DNA of 64,000 bases from Cohnella caldifontis (lineage in GTDB: Bacteria > Bacillota > Bacilli > Paenibacillales > Paenibacillaceae), in NCBI RefSeq assembly GCF_029360585.1, contig NZ_JAQZSJ010000001.1, positions 496,001 through 560,000 on the forward strand, in the 5' to 3' direction. A program made the translations under genes and the position numbers. Numbering within the stretch: position 1 is the stretch's first letter; each line of letters begins with the position of its first letter. Under the pieces are notes generated by a model. That model saw only the letters and a program-made list of their open reading frames with translations. It did not search any database and was not told the origin of the DNA. This document shows, one piece after another, positions 15,733-25,409 of this stretch.

Positions 15733-16854
15733 TTACGTTTCGCAGGCAACGACGGCTTCGTCGCCTTCCACGGTGTATTCGAACGGCAGTCCTTGATCCT
15801 TCGAAATCCGCTCCACGTACCGCACGATGTCGCCGAATCGCGGATCGTCCGCCGCGAGCGGCTCCGGGCGCTGCGTCCGATCGATCATGACGGGCTGGAA
15901 AGCGACCCGCTCGACGCCCCGATCCGAACACGAGCACCGCACGGCGATCGACATGAACGTATCGGGAGGCAGCTCGGCTCCGCCTTTCCCGAATTCCGGA
16001 TTCAGACGGGCGATTTCCCGATGCGATTCCTTCTCGGCCAGGTTCTCCGCGAACGTAAAGGGCGACTCCAGCGCGAAGTTGCCGAGACTGTAGAAAATCG
16101 CTTTCCCCCGGTATACCTCGATGCCCTTCAGAATATGGGGATGATGCCCCGCGATCAGATCGGCTCCGGCGTCGATCGCCGCGTAAGCGAGTTCCTTCTG
16201 ATAATCGGACAAAACGGCCGGCACGAAATGGATGCCCCAGTGCATCGAAACGACGACGACATCCGCAAGCGACTTGGCCCGCGAGACATCCTCCTCCATC
16301 GCCCGCAGGTCGCCCCGATGGGGGTACGTGAGCACCCGGGCAGGAGTGCCCGGCTGGTCGTGCTCGATTTGCTCATACAGCGTATGGGCGCGCAGGGGAG
16401 CGCAACCCGGGCGGTCGCTCTCCGCCCAGTATCCTTGCGGAAGAATGGAGTTGTAGGCCAGGAAGGCGACGCGAACGCCCCGTCTTTCCACGATCGCCGG
16501 CGCTCTGGCTTCGCTCAGGTTCCGGCCGGCCCCGATCACCTGCAGCCCTTGCTCCCGCAGCGCGTCGATCGTGTCCTGGAGAGCCTCCCGGCCCCAGTCC
16601 ATGCAATGGTTGCTGGCGAACGAGGCCACGTGGAACCCGGCCCTGCCGATCGCCCCGGCCGCGCCCGGATCCGCGCGCATGGGCAACCGGGCTTGCGGCA
16701 GCGGCGTTCCCCTCCGCGATAGCGCCGGCTCCAGCTGGCAGAACGCGACATCGGCCTGCCGGATGCCCGGCGCCGCGTATTCGAAGATGGAATCCGGATC
16801 CTTCCGATTCGGCCCGACGTCTCCTACGGCCATCAACGTGATGCGATTATCCAT
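15733..16854 (-). CDS. CapA-like metallophosphoesterase-fold protein (copy 2)
   Basis: 373 residues without signal peptide. Motifs: MAVGDVGPNRKDPDSIF, SFASNHCMDWGREALQDT, VIGAGRNLSEARAPAIVERRG, VSMHWGIHFVP, AGHHPHILKGIEVYRGKAIFYSLGNF. Belongs with copy 4 (44770-45903), with which it shares the GDVGP start, FCQLEP.LSRRG, ASNHCMD and the GCAPLRAHT.YEQIEHDQPGTP segment; copies 1 and 3 form the other type. It is placed 12 bp after a binding-lipoprotein gene and before a carboxylesterase in operon P3. The metal-ligand motifs (GD, NH, HH.H) suggest a hydrolase; actual reaction unknown. Confidence 0.85.
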   Translation of the reverse strand: MDNRITLMAVGDVGPNRKDPDSIFEYAAPGIRQADVAFCQLEPALSRRGTPLPQARLPMRADPGAAGAIGRAGFHVASFASNHCMDWGREALQDTIDALREQGLQVIGAGRNLSEARAPAIVERRGVRVAFLAYNSILPQGYWAESDRPGCAPLRAHTLYEQIEHDQPGTPARVLTYPHRGDLRAMEEDVSRAKSLADVVVVSMHWGIHFVPAVLSDYQKELAYAAIDAGADLIAGHHPHILKGIEVYRGKAIFYSLGNFALESPFTFAENLAEKESHREIARLNPEFGKGGAELPPDTFMSIAVRCSCSDRGVERVAFQPVMIDRTQRPEPLAADDPRFGDIVRYVERISKDQGLPFEYTVEGDEAVVACET

Positions 16855-16866
16855 GCTCCGGTCTCC

Positions 16867-18504
16867 TTACTTGTCGAGCCATACTTGTTCGGGCGTCCAT
16901 TGCGGCGAGTTGAAATGGTCGTCCTTCACGTACTTCTGTTTAGCCGATACGTTCTTGGAGGCGTAGATCCAGAAAAGGGCCGCTTGATCGTCGGTGGCGA
17001 CTTTTTGGATCTGCCGCACCAAATTTCTGGCTTTGTCCGGGTCCGGCTCGACCGCCGCTTCGCCGATCAAGGTTTTCATCTCGTCCGGGTTGTACAGAGA
17101 AGGCATGCGGACCGCGGAGACTTGCGGACCGAGCAGACGGGTATACGCGCCCAGCTCGTTCGGCACCACCGTGAACGGGATAATCGTCAGGCCGTCGGAC
17201 CACCCGCCTTTCTCCGGACCGCCGGTCAGCATCGTGGCGTATTTGCCCTGATCCAGCAGTTCGACTTTGGCGTTAATGCCCACTGCCTTCAGGTAGCCTT
17301 GCGCGGCCGTTAAGATGTTGGCGTACCCCGCGGTGTTTTGCGCATACAAGGTCGTGTCGAATCCTTGCGCGTACCCCGCTTCGGCCAGCAGCTTCTTCGC
17401 GGCTTCCGGATCGTAGGCATACCCTTTCACGTCGGCGTTGTATGCCGCGCTGCCCGGAGCGGCCAATTGGGTCGTCGGCTCGAAGAAGCCGTACCCGAGC
17501 GTTTTGGCGATCGCGGCGAAATCGATGGCGTGCCATACGGCCTGGCGCACCTTGAGGTTCGCGTAAACCGATTTCTCATGCGCGCTGTCCGGTACGAGTC
17601 CGAGCACGGCGTTGGCCAGCTTGGACGGCGTGACGTCGAACTTCCCTTTGGCTTGCAGATCGCTCGCGCTTTTCGCGTCGACGTTCATCAGCACGTCGAC
17701 GTCGCCGTTCTCGAACGCCGCGGCTTGCGTCATCGGATCGGCGATGACGGAGATGACGAGCCGGTCCAGCTTGGGCTCCCCTTGCCAGTAATCCGCGAAT
17801 TTCTCGTAGACGATTTTTTGGCTGCGGTCCCAGCTTACGAACTTGTAGGGACCCGTGCCGACCGGATGCGTCTCCGTCCATTGCGGATCGTGCTCCCCCG
17901 CCGATTTCGGCGAGATCATCATGCCCGGGATGCTGGACAAATACGGAAGGAGCAATCCGTCGTATTCGGTCAAGTTCAGCTTGACGGTATATTCGTCGAC
18001 GACGTCCACCGAGCGGACTTTGGCGAGCTCCGACCGTTTGGTCTCGATATAGCGGTCCAAATTCCATTTCACCGCATCGGCGTTGAAATCGGCGCCGTCA
18101 TGGAACTTGATCCCCTGATTGAGCCCGATCGTAATGGAGGTTCGATCGGCTGCGACTTCGTAGCCTTTGGCCAGAAACGGCTCGATCTCCCCGTCGTCGG
18201 TCCGTCTGAATAACCGTTCGACGGCCGGCGCCGCGTAATTGGGATCGGCTTGGTTCATGATCGTCGGCGGATTGCCCAGGATGACGGCGTCTTCCAGGGA
18301 AGCCACGTTCAGCGTGCCTCCGGATTTGGCCGCGGCGTCCCCGGACGGGGCCGACGCGTTTCCGGATGGAGCGGACGATTCTCCGGACGGGGCGGCCGGC
18401 GTCTCGGTTTTGCCCTGCGAAGAGCAGCCTGCCGCCGGCAAGGAGACGGCGAGCGTGAAGAGGAGGGAGACGAGCAGGCGTCTCCGGGCGCGGGTGTTGC
18501 GCAT
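16867..18504 (-). CDS. Dpp/Opp-type ABC transporter binding lipoprotein 1
   Basis: 545 residues, family-5 solute-binding protein. Signal peptide with lipobox LPAAGC (Cys27), then an Ala/Pro/Ser-rich linker with repeated SAPSG units. Core motifs of the family: NLDRYIETKRSE, HPVGTGPYKFVSWDRSQKIVYEKFADYWQGEPKLDRL, LKVRQAVWHAIDFAAI, YAYDPEAAKKLLAEAGY. It binds peptides or other small charged compounds outside the membrane and delivers them to a DppBC-type channel. No permease gene is in its operon; the only matching permease set in the window is operon P4. Adjacent to a second binding-protein gene and CapA copy 2. Confidence 0.94.
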   Translation of the reverse strand: MRNTRARRRLLVSLLFTLAVSLPAAGCSSQGKTETPAAPSGESSAPSGNASAPSGDAAAKSGGTLNVASLEDAVILGNPPTIMNQADPNYAAPAVERLFRRTDDGEIEPFLAKGYEVAADRTSITIGLNQGIKFHDGADFNADAVKWNLDRYIETKRSELAKVRSVDVVDEYTVKLNLTEYDGLLLPYLSSIPGMMISPKSAGEHDPQWTETHPVGTGPYKFVSWDRSQKIVYEKFADYWQGEPKLDRLVISVIADPMTQAAAFENGDVDVLMNVDAKSASDLQAKGKFDVTPSKLANAVLGLVPDSAHEKSVYANLKVRQAVWHAIDFAAIAKTLGYGFFEPTTQLAAPGSAAYNADVKGYAYDPEAAKKLLAEAGYAQGFDTTLYAQNTAGYANILTAAQGYLKAVGINAKVELLDQGKYATMLTGGPEKGGWSDGLTIIPFTVVPNELGAYTRLLGPQVSAVRMPSLYNPDEMKTLIGEAAVEPDPDKARNLVRQIQKVATDDQAALFWIYASKNVSAKQKYVKDDHFNSPQWTPEQVWLDK

Positions 18505-18566
18505 GGAAGCAACTCCTTTATGGGATACGGCCTATCCCGGTTCGGACAGGCCGTATTCAGCGTTTT

Positions 18567-20183
18567 TTATTTGTCCAGCTTCGCGGTTTCCGGCGTCCAG
18601 CTGACCATGTAGGTCGTATCCATGCCGGCGTCATGCACTTGTTTCGATTGGATCGTCAGCGCGCTGTTCACGTACAGCGGAACGGCAAGCGCGTATTCGT
18701 CGAACGCTTTCTTCTGCAGCGTCATGGTGGCGGCCTTCTTGGCGTCGAAATCCGCCACGGTTCTGGATTGCTTCAGCAAATCGTCGAATTCGGCGACGTG
18801 CGCGGAGCTCCGCGTGTTCGTCCCGAAGGAGGCGAAGTTCCGGATCATGTTGAACGACGGATCCGTATCGACCCGGAACACATACCCGAGCAATCCTTTC
18901 CAACTGCCCTTCGCCCCGGAAATCTCCCTGAATTTGGCATTTTCGACGGGAACCAATTGGACGTCGATGCCCACTTTGGCGAGGTAAGCTTGAACCGCCG
19001 TATACAGCTGCACCGCGTCCGGACCGTTGGCGAACGTCAATTCCGTTTTGAAGCCGTTCCCGTAGCCCGCTTCGGACAGCAGTTGCTTCGCCTTGTCGGG
19101 ATCGTAGCCGATCTTGACCTCATCGTTATAAGACCAGGTTCCCGGAATGCCGTATTGGTTGGTCGGCATGCCGTAACCGAAGTTCAGCGAGTCGACGAGC
19201 GCCTGGCGGTCGATCGCGTAAGACAGGGCTTGGCGCACCTTCACGTTCGACCAGGGCGAGGAAGCGTCGTCGCCGGCGATGTAGATCGTCGGTCCCGCGC
19301 TGCCGTTGCCGTTTTCCAAATTGACGACCTGGAAGCTGCCCGCGAGGTTTTTCGCCGCTTGCGGGGACGCGCCGAAATAAGCGTCGGCTTCTTTGGCCTG
19401 CAGCGCGGCCTCCGCGGTCTGCGGATCGCCGATGATTTTCCATTCGACCGCGTCCAGGTACGGCATGCCCTTCTGCCAATAGTTCTCGTTTTTCTTGAAT
19501 TTGACGGAGACGTCTTTCTGCCAGTCGTCCAGAACGAACGGTCCCGTGCCGACCGGGTGCGTCGTCGCCCATTCCTTGCCGTTCTTCTCGAAAGCGGACG
19601 GCGAAGACATCTGAATGACGAGAACGGCGTCCAATAACCCGATATCCCACGTGTTCAGGTTGATGCGGACCGTCGAGTCGTCTACGGCTTCGATCGATTT
19701 CGTATCCTTCTCGTTGAAAACCGGTTTATTGGAAAGCCGGTATTGCTCCAGGTTCCATTGAACCACCGCGGCGTTGAAATCCGTGCCGTCGGTGAATTTG
19801 ATGCCCGGCTTCAGCTTGATCGTGATCGTCTTGGCGTCGGCATCCGTCTGCCAGCTGTCCGCGAGGAACGGAACGAGCTTGGCGTCCCGGTCGTAGCGGC
19901 CCAGCGCTTCCAGCGCCGTCGCGCTGATCATGAAATCGGAGATCGAGCGGATTTCCGGATTGTACCCGATCGCGGTGGCGTCGAACGAAGCGATGATTCT
20001 GAGCGTGCCGCCTTGCGCAGCAGGCGAGGCGGACGGCTGAGCGGAACCGGACGCGCTTGGCGCGCCGGCGGCAGGCTTCGATTCGGCGCCGCCTTCCGAA
20101 GACGATTTCGAACAACCGGACAACAGCGCCCCGCCGACCAGCAAGGCGGTTAAAACGAGCGAAAAGACGGATTTCTTGTTCAT
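18567..20183 (-). CDS. Dpp/Opp-type ABC transporter binding lipoprotein 2
   Basis: 538 residues from ATG 20183 (MNKKSVFSLVLTALLVGGALLSGCSK...), six bases after AGGGGG; ATG 20189 is too close to that site. Lipobox LSGC with Cys24, then a Gly/Ala/Ser-rich linker. Family-5 motifs: WNLEQYRLSNKP, THPVGTGPFVLDDWQKDVSVKFKKNENYWQKGMPYLDAVEW, VKVRQALSYAIDRQALV, IGYDPDKAKQLLSEAGYGNGFKTEL. First gene of operon P3. Its sequence is distinct enough from lipoprotein 1 to suggest a different ligand. Confidence 0.94.
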   Translation of the reverse strand: MNKKSVFSLVLTALLVGGALLSGCSKSSSEGGAESKPAAGAPSASGSAQPSASPAAQGGTLRIIASFDATAIGYNPEIRSISDFMISATALEALGRYDRDAKLVPFLADSWQTDADAKTITIKLKPGIKFTDGTDFNAAVVQWNLEQYRLSNKPVFNEKDTKSIEAVDDSTVRINLNTWDIGLLDAVLVIQMSSPSAFEKNGKEWATTHPVGTGPFVLDDWQKDVSVKFKKNENYWQKGMPYLDAVEWKIIGDPQTAEAALQAKEADAYFGASPQAAKNLAGSFQVVNLENGNGSAGPTIYIAGDDASSPWSNVKVRQALSYAIDRQALVDSLNFGYGMPTNQYGIPGTWSYNDEVKIGYDPDKAKQLLSEAGYGNGFKTELTFANGPDAVQLYTAVQAYLAKVGIDVQLVPVENAKFREISGAKGSWKGLLGYVFRVDTDPSFNMIRNFASFGTNTRSSAHVAEFDDLLKQSRTVADFDAKKAATMTLQKKAFDEYALAVPLYVNSALTIQSKQVHDAGMDTTYMVSWTPETAKLDK

Positions 20184-20218
20184 CGGCATCCCCCTTCGAG
20201 TGGTAACGTTTTTTCGTA

Positions 20219-20233
20219 TGACAGCGTTTTCAA
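20219..20233 (-). promoter_or_regulatory. cre site at the P3 start point
   Basis: Minus strand TTGAAAACGCTGTCA matches the CcpA consensus WTGNAANCGNWNNCW at every fixed position. It covers the start point expected from the -10 at 20238-20243, so glucose repression of operon P3 is likely. Confidence 0.6.
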
Positions 20234-20237
20234 TGTC

Positions 20238-20319
20238 ATTGTAAAGAATCCGCCAGATGAACGATACGTTCATGGTGGCGGATTTTCCTTCGCGTATTTT
20301 CTTTACGATGGACGACGGA
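20238..20319 (-). promoter_or_regulatory. Promoter P3 with paired operators (lipoprotein/esterase/P450 operon)
   Basis: Distal operator TCCGTCGTCCATCGTAAAGA (20319-20300), proximal AAAATCCGCCACCATGAACG (20286-20267), offset 33 bp; 23 bp; -10 TACAAT (20243-20238). The distal copy overlaps the stop codon of the preceding MFS gene, and the proximal copy forms one arm of a hairpin (20247-20284). Confidence 0.75.
20247..20284. terminator. Hairpin between MFS gene and P3, probable terminator
   Basis: AATCCGCCA and TGAACG on one side pair with CGTTCA and TGGCGGATT on the other around an ATA loop, with a small bulge. Minus-strand reading continues ATTCTTTACAAT, a modest U-run. It would end operon P4, while sharing bases with the P3 operator and -10 region. 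Confidence 0.55.
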
Positions 20320-21520
20320 ATCGCCCGCGTTCCGGTACCGTTCCCATCCCCCGGTACAAGACAAGAAACGCCCCGTTGAGCAGGAAAACGGCCGAGGTGA
20401 CGGCAAAAACCTCCCGGAATCCGAAAGAGGCGGCGACCGCGCTTCCGATCAGCGGTCCCGCGAAATTCCCGAGAAACCGGCTGGAGGCGCTGAACCCGAA
20501 AGCCCGGGATACGGTATCCTTCGGAGCCAATCGCTTGACCAGGACGCTGAGCGAGGTGGTCGCGCCGCCTACGAACAAGCCCAGGAAAAAGCGGCAAACC
20601 AGCAGAATCCAGAGGCTGGAAAACAACGCTTGCGGCAGCAGGGAGATGCCGGCCAGGAACAGGAGCAGGACCAGCATTTTGCGATGTCCGATCCTGTCCC
20701 CGATCCGGCCGACGAAGGGCGATCCGATGAGGTTGCCGATGCCGGTCATGGCGACGACCAGTCCGGCGATTACCGTCACGTGTGAACCCCCGTAGATCAT
20801 TTGGGTGTAGACGGTGACGATCGGCTGAATCGACATCATGCCGAGCTGCGTCACCGCGGTGACCGCAAACACGGGAAGCAGCGGAATCAAAGGCTTCCAG
20901 CCGGCCGATCCGGGAACGGGTTTCCGGGGCGCGTCGCTGTCCCTATTGGTTTCAACCGGCCGGTTGTTTACGAACACGCCGACGCACAGCGTCGCCAATA
21001 ACGACAACACGCCGGTAAGCAGAAACACTTGGCGAAACCCGAGCAGCTCCGCGATCCCGCCGCCCAGCAGCGGACCGATCAGCATGCCGGCCGTCTGGCC
21101 GGTCTGCATCAAGCCCAGCGCCTTCCCCGCGTGTTTCTCCGGCGTGATGGACGCTTGGAACGAGACCGACATGGCGATGAATCCGGACAAGACGCCGTTC
21201 AGCAGACGCAAAACCAGCAGCTGCCACGGAGCGGCGGCAAAGCCCATCAAAATCGTCATGACCGCCATGCCGATGCCCGAGCGCAGCAGCATTCCTTTAT
21301 GTCCCCGCTTGTCGGCGATCGATCCCCATAACGGTTGAAAGAGGACCGCGGTGACGGACTGGCTCGTGAAAATCCACCCCGACCATCGGACGACGTCATC
21401 GGTATCCCGAACGCCAAGTTCTTGAATGTAGAACGGCAAAAAAGGCAGAAACAGGCTGATTCCCGTCGAAAAAATCAGATTGGCGACCCAAAGCACCCAT
21501 AACGTACGCTTCCAGTCCAA
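20303..21520 (-). CDS. MFS transporter (second), MdtG-like
   Basis: 405 residues, 12 hydrophobic segments; opens LWVLWVANLIFSTGISLFLPFLPFYIQELGV, with loop signature PLWGSIADKRGHKGMLLRSG and second-half VGRIGDRIGHRKMLVLL, typical of drug:H+ antiporter-1 members. The start is TTG at 21520, immediately after and in the same frame as the TGA stop of the CocE-type hydrolase gene, with GAAGAAGG about 9 bases upstream. Last gene of operon P4. Efflux of a toxic substrate or product is the usual role of this type; direction here is not established. Confidence 0.88.
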   Translation of the reverse strand: MDWKRTLWVLWVANLIFSTGISLFLPFLPFYIQELGVRDTDDVVRWSGWIFTSQSVTAVLFQPLWGSIADKRGHKGMLLRSGIGMAVMTILMGFAAAPWQLLVLRLLNGVLSGFIAMSVSFQASITPEKHAGKALGLMQTGQTAGMLIGPLLGGGIAELLGFRQVFLLTGVLSLLATLCVGVFVNNRPVETNRDSDAPRKPVPGSAGWKPLIPLLPVFAVTAVTQLGMMSIQPIVTVYTQMIYGGSHVTVIAGLVVAMTGIGNLIGSPFVGRIGDRIGHRKMLVLLLFLAGISLLPQALFSSLWILLVCRFFLGLFVGGATTSLSVLVKRLAPKDTVSRAFGFSASSRFLGNFAGPLIGSAVAASFGFREVFAVTSAVFLLNGAFLVLYRGMGTVPERGRFRRPS

Positions 21521-23254
21521 TCACCCGGCGCCTTCTTCGGCATTCGGGATAACGGGCAGATCGAGATAGGACAACCATCCCGTTTCATGATAGACCGTCT
21601 GCTCCGCGATGACCCCGACGGCGTCTTCCCCGCTCGGACGGCCCGTATTCATGTTCCGGTCATACAACGGAAAATTGCTGCTGGAGACGTGCAGCCGAAT
21701 CCGGTGTCCTTTCCGGAAGGCATAGCTCGTATTTCCCAGACTCACCGAATACCGAACCGGCTCGTCCGGCGGAAGCGCCGCCGCTCGGCCGTCGCGGCGG
21801 CGATGGCTCGCCCTTTGGATGCCCTCCGCGATCAGAATCGACCTTCCGTCCGGGAATACGTCCGTCAGCTTCGCCGTAAAGTCGGTGTCCGCCGCGGTCG
21901 TGGCGGCGGCCAGCTGCAGGGCGAGCGGGCCCGTGACCTCCATCTCCTCCGTCAGTTCCGGAGACGTATAACAGAGAACGTCGTTCCGCCGCTCGATCAA
22001 TGCTTGATCGAACGGACCCGGCACCAGACCCGCCATCGGCAGCAGCCGGCCGCCTATGGTCGGAACCGGATCGAGCGGATCATACGCATAACGGTCGCGG
22101 GGCTCGAGCCCGGGCTCCTCGCGGTTCAGCGCTCCGTCGCCCCCGGCCGTGTTCGCGCGGCCGCCGCTGTGAAGAAACCAACGCTCCCATCTGGTCTGCG
22201 GCAGCGGCCACGTTTCCCCGGTGCGCCATTCGTTGCGTCCCATCACGAAATATCGCACGGCCGGGACGTCCACGTCTCGGCCCCGCAAGTACTTATCGTA
22301 GAAATCGACCACATGCCCGCGCAGCGTCAGCTCGTCCGCGGAGGACGGCCCGAACTCCAGCTCGCCCAGGAAGCTTTTCGGACTGCCGTGATCCCAGGGG
22401 CCGACCAGCAGATGCTGGCCGCTTCGGGCAAATTCGGTGCCCGCATGCTGCTTCAGCTTGCGGCAATGTTCGAATATCGACCATTCCAATTGGTCGAACC
22501 ACCCGCCCACATGCAGTCCCGGCACCTTGACCCGGTCGTACCTCCGCCTTTCGCGCAGCACTTCGGGGGAAGGCGGGGTCAAGCGCTGCTCGAGCATGGC
22601 GCGAAAGGCGGGATATTTCGCGAGCGGAAATTGTTTGAACGGCAGGTAATTGACGACCCACTGCGGATCCTGCCGCATCCGCTCCAGATACGCGGCGATC
22701 TCCGAGACGTCTTCCCCTTGCGCTTTCATTTTCTCGACGAGATCGAACGCGGTCATCGGCAACGCGTTGGCCGCCGAATAGAACGAGACGGCCCCGGTTT
22801 CCGGATTCGGCGCGATGTTCGTGCCGATGTCCCCTACGCAAGGGACAAACGCCTTCAAATGCGGCGGCGCGGCCATCGCCGCGATCCACTGCATGGCCGT
22901 CAGATAGGAAGGCCCGGCCAGCGCGACGTTCCCGTCGCACCACCGCTGCTCCGCGATCCATTCCACCGACTCGAAGCCGTCCGTGCCTTCCACTTCGAAC
23001 ATGCGGTGACGTTCCCATACGCCTTCGGAGGCGTAGCGGCCCCGGATGTCCTGGATCACGACGGCGTAACCCGCGCGGGCCAGCGCGACGGGATCGAACA
23101 AGCCGCCTTCGAAGCGGATTTTGTTATACGGCGTGCGGATCAGGATCGCCGGATTCGCGCCGGGCCCTTCCGGACGGTAGATGTCCGCTCTGAGTCGGAC
23201 GCCGTCGGACAATTCCATGGCGACGTCGAGCTCGATGGCAATCGTGTGTCCCAT
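21521..23254 (-). CDS. CocE/NonD family hydrolase A
   Basis: 577 residues from ATG 23254 (MGHTIAIELDVAMELSDGVRLRADIYRPEG) after an AAGGGATGAAGG sequence. X-Pro dipeptidyl-peptidase/cocaine-esterase family: alpha/beta-hydrolase core with RTPYNK, VIQDIRGRYASEG, nucleophile serine in VALAGPSYLTAMQW (GPSY), GPWDHGSPKSF with the catalytic histidine, and a C-terminal jelly-roll domain from ~340 on. Family members split esters or acyl-amides, for example cocaine, glutaryl-7-ACA or X-Pro peptides. No signal peptide. It is encoded between the peptide-type ABC ATPase and an MFS transporter, so it may act on the imported compound. A second copy is at 48420-50123. Confidence 0.9.
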   Translation of the reverse strand: MGHTIAIELDVAMELSDGVRLRADIYRPEGPGANPAILIRTPYNKIRFEGGLFDPVALARAGYAVVIQDIRGRYASEGVWERHRMFEVEGTDGFESVEWIAEQRWCDGNVALAGPSYLTAMQWIAAMAAPPHLKAFVPCVGDIGTNIAPNPETGAVSFYSAANALPMTAFDLVEKMKAQGEDVSEIAAYLERMRQDPQWVVNYLPFKQFPLAKYPAFRAMLEQRLTPPSPEVLRERRRYDRVKVPGLHVGGWFDQLEWSIFEHCRKLKQHAGTEFARSGQHLLVGPWDHGSPKSFLGELEFGPSSADELTLRGHVVDFYDKYLRGRDVDVPAVRYFVMGRNEWRTGETWPLPQTRWERWFLHSGGRANTAGGDGALNREEPGLEPRDRYAYDPLDPVPTIGGRLLPMAGLVPGPFDQALIERRNDVLCYTSPELTEEMEVTGPLALQLAAATTAADTDFTAKLTDVFPDGRSILIAEGIQRASHRRRDGRAAALPPDEPVRYSVSLGNTSYAFRKGHRIRLHVSSSNFPLYDRNMNTGRPSGEDAVGVIAEQTVYHETGWLSYLDLPVIPNAEEGAG

Positions 23255-23309
23255 TCCTTCATCCCTTTCTGATGATCGACGTACGCAAGGGGCAGCGCCC
23301 GGTTTCGGC

Positions 23310-25358
23310 TTACGCCCGGAGGCAGGCGACGCCATGCCCTTCCGCGACGGAGCGCAGCGGCGGTTCGGATTCTTTGCACGCCGCAGTCGCGAACGGGCAG
23401 CGGTTGGAGAAGCTGCAGCCTTTCGGTTTGTTGAGCAGGCTCGGCACTTCGCCTTGGATCACGACGTGCTCGCGCCGCTCCTCAACGAACGGATCGGGAA
23501 TCGGCACGGCCGACAGCAGCATTTGCGTATACGGATGTTTCGGGCTCTCGTAGAGCGTTTTCCAGTCCGCGATTTCCACGATTTTGCCCAAATACATGAC
23601 GGCGACGCGGTCGCTGATGTGCCGGACGACGGACAGATCGTGGGCGATGAACAAATACGTCAGCCCCAGCTTGCGCTGCAAATCTTCGAGCAGGTTGATG
23701 ATCTGGGCCTGGATGGATACGTCCAGCGCCGAAATCGCTTCATCGCACACGATAAAGGAGGGATTGCTCGCCAATGCGCGCGCGATCCCGATTCTCTGGC
23801 GCTGCCCGCCGCTGAACTCGTGAGGCATCCGGTTGCGGACGCCCGGATTCAAGCCGACCAGGGTGAACAGCTCCGTCAGCCTTTCCTCGTATTCCTTCGC
23901 GTTTTTGACCAGCCCGTGGACCTTCAGCGGTTCCCCGACGATGTTGCCGACCGATTGGCGCGGATCGAGCGAACTGAACGGATCCTGGAAAATCATCGGC
24001 ATCTCGCGGCGCAGCGGGCGAAGCCGGTTCATCGACATCCGGGTAATGTCATGGCCCCGGAACACGATCTGTCCGTCCGTGGGCTCGTACATGCGAAGCA
24101 CGCTCCGGGCGACCGTCGTTTTGCCGCAGCCGCTTTCGCCGACCAAGCCGAGCGTCTCGCCTTTTCGGATTTCGAAACTGACGTCGTCCACCGCTTTGAT
24201 GTCGGCGACCTTCCGGCCGAGCAGCCCCCTGGTCACCGGGAAATACATTTTGAGATGGCGCACCTCGAGCATCGTCTCCGCCGCCACGCTCCGTTCTGGA
24301 ACTTCCCGTTCCGGCGCCTGGGCTTCTTGGACGGATGAGATCGAGACGGAAGCAAGGCCCCGCTCCGCCCCGCCCGAGGCGGCGACTTCTTCGTGGCAGG
24401 CGGCGAAATGCCCGGGACCCGTTTCCCTCAGTTCCGGCGCCGGCCGGCTCTGGCAAGCTTCGGTCTTGAACGGACAACGCGGCAGGAAAGCGCAAAATTC
24501 GGATTTGTGGGCCAGGTTGGGCGGCAGCCCGTCGATGGCCACGAGCTTGCGGTCTTTCGGGTCGTCCAGCCGCGGGACCGCTTTCAACAATCCGATCGTA
24601 TACGGATGCTTGGGGCTGCCGAATATTTCTTTGGTCGTGCCCGATTCGACGATCCCGCCGGCGTACATCACGTAGATCCGCTCCGCGTAACGGGCGACGA
24701 TTCCCAAGTTATGCGTCACCAAGATCAGCGAGGTGTTCGTTTTCTTCACCACGTCGCGCATCATCTCCAACAGCTGGGCCTGGGTCGTCACGTCCAGCGC
24801 CGTCGTCGCTTCGTCCGCGATCAGCAGCTTCGGGTTGCAGGACAACGCCATGGCGATCATGATGCGTTGGCGCATGCCCCCGCTGAATTGATGGGGGTAA
24901 TAATCGACGCGGTGCTCGGCATCGGGGATGCCCACCAATTGGATCAGCTCGATCGCCCGCCGCCTCGCTTCGGCTTTGCCCATCTTCAAGTGGAGCATGA
25001 CGGATTCGGCGATTTGTTTGCCGACCGTCATGATCGGGTTCAGGGAGGTCATCGGCTCCTGGAAGACGATGCCGATCTTTCCCCCTCGGACGTCCCGCAT
25101 CTCTTCTCCGTTCGGGGCGAATCGCAGCAGATCGTTCCCTTCGAACTTCACGCTTCCGCCCACGATTTTGCCCGGCGGCGACGGAATCAGCTGCAGGCCG
25201 GAGTATTGCGTCACCGATTTGCCGCTGCCGCTCTCGCCGACAAACGCCACGATTTCGCCGGCGTCGATGTGGTACGACACCCCGTCGACGGCTTTAACCG
25301 TGGTTCCGTCCACGTTGAAATAGGTTTTCAAATTCCGGACTTCGAGAAGATGGCTCAT
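23310..25358 (-). CDS. Fused DppD-DppF ABC transporter ATPase
   Basis: 682 residues holding two complete ATPase domains, a GsiA-like fusion. First half: Walker A GESGSGKS (~40-47), signature FSGGMRQR, Walker [14 protein letters not shown]-terminal oligopeptide domain [14 protein letters not shown]. Second half from ~375: Walker A GESGCGKT, signature FSGGQRQR, Walker [13 protein letters not shown], and [15 protein letters not shown] low-complexity Ala/Glu-rich linker (~335-370) joins them. The two Cys-rich tails are the usual cluster or metal-binding ends of DppD/DppF. It powers the DppB/DppC channel encoded directly upstream. GGAGG precedes the ATG. Confidence 0.95.
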   Translation of the reverse strand: MSHLLEVRNLKTYFNVDGTTVKAVDGVSYHIDAGEIVAFVGESGSGKSVTQYSGLQLIPSPPGKIVGGSVKFEGNDLLRFAPNGEEMRDVRGGKIGIVFQEPMTSLNPIMTVGKQIAESVMLHLKMGKAEARRRAIELIQLVGIPDAEHRVDYYPHQFSGGMRQRIMIAMALSCNPKLLIADEATTALDVTTQAQLLEMMRDVVKKTNTSLILVTHNLGIVARYAERIYVMYAGGIVESGTTKEIFGSPKHPYTIGLLKAVPRLDDPKDRKLVAIDGLPPNLAHKSEFCAFLPRCPFKTEACQSRPAPELRETGPGHFAACHEEVAASGGAERGLASVSISSVQEAQAPEREVPERSVAAETMLEVRHLKMYFPVTRGLLGRKVADIKAVDDVSFEIRKGETLGLVGESGCGKTTVARSVLRMYEPTDGQIVFRGHDITRMSMNRLRPLRREMPMIFQDPFSSLDPRQSVGNIVGEPLKVHGLVKNAKEYEERLTELFTLVGLNPGVRNRMPHEFSGGQRQRIGIARALASNPSFIVCDEAISALDVSIQAQIINLLEDLQRKLGLTYLFIAHDLSVVRHISDRVAVMYLGKIVEIADWKTLYESPKHPYTQMLLSAVPIPDPFVEERREHVVIQGEVPSLLNKPKGCSFSNRCPFATAACKESEPPLRSVAEGHGVACLRA

Positions 25359-25409
25359 GGTTTACCCTCCTGAATCTGTCTCTTTCATCCTCACGGTCGC
25401 CGTTTGCGG

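Noticed and set aside
18567..20597. Long N-terminal extensions of binding lipoproteins 2 and 4
   Set aside because: Signal peptides with lipoboxes start at 20183 and 43231; sequence before them is promoter or antisense to the neighbour.
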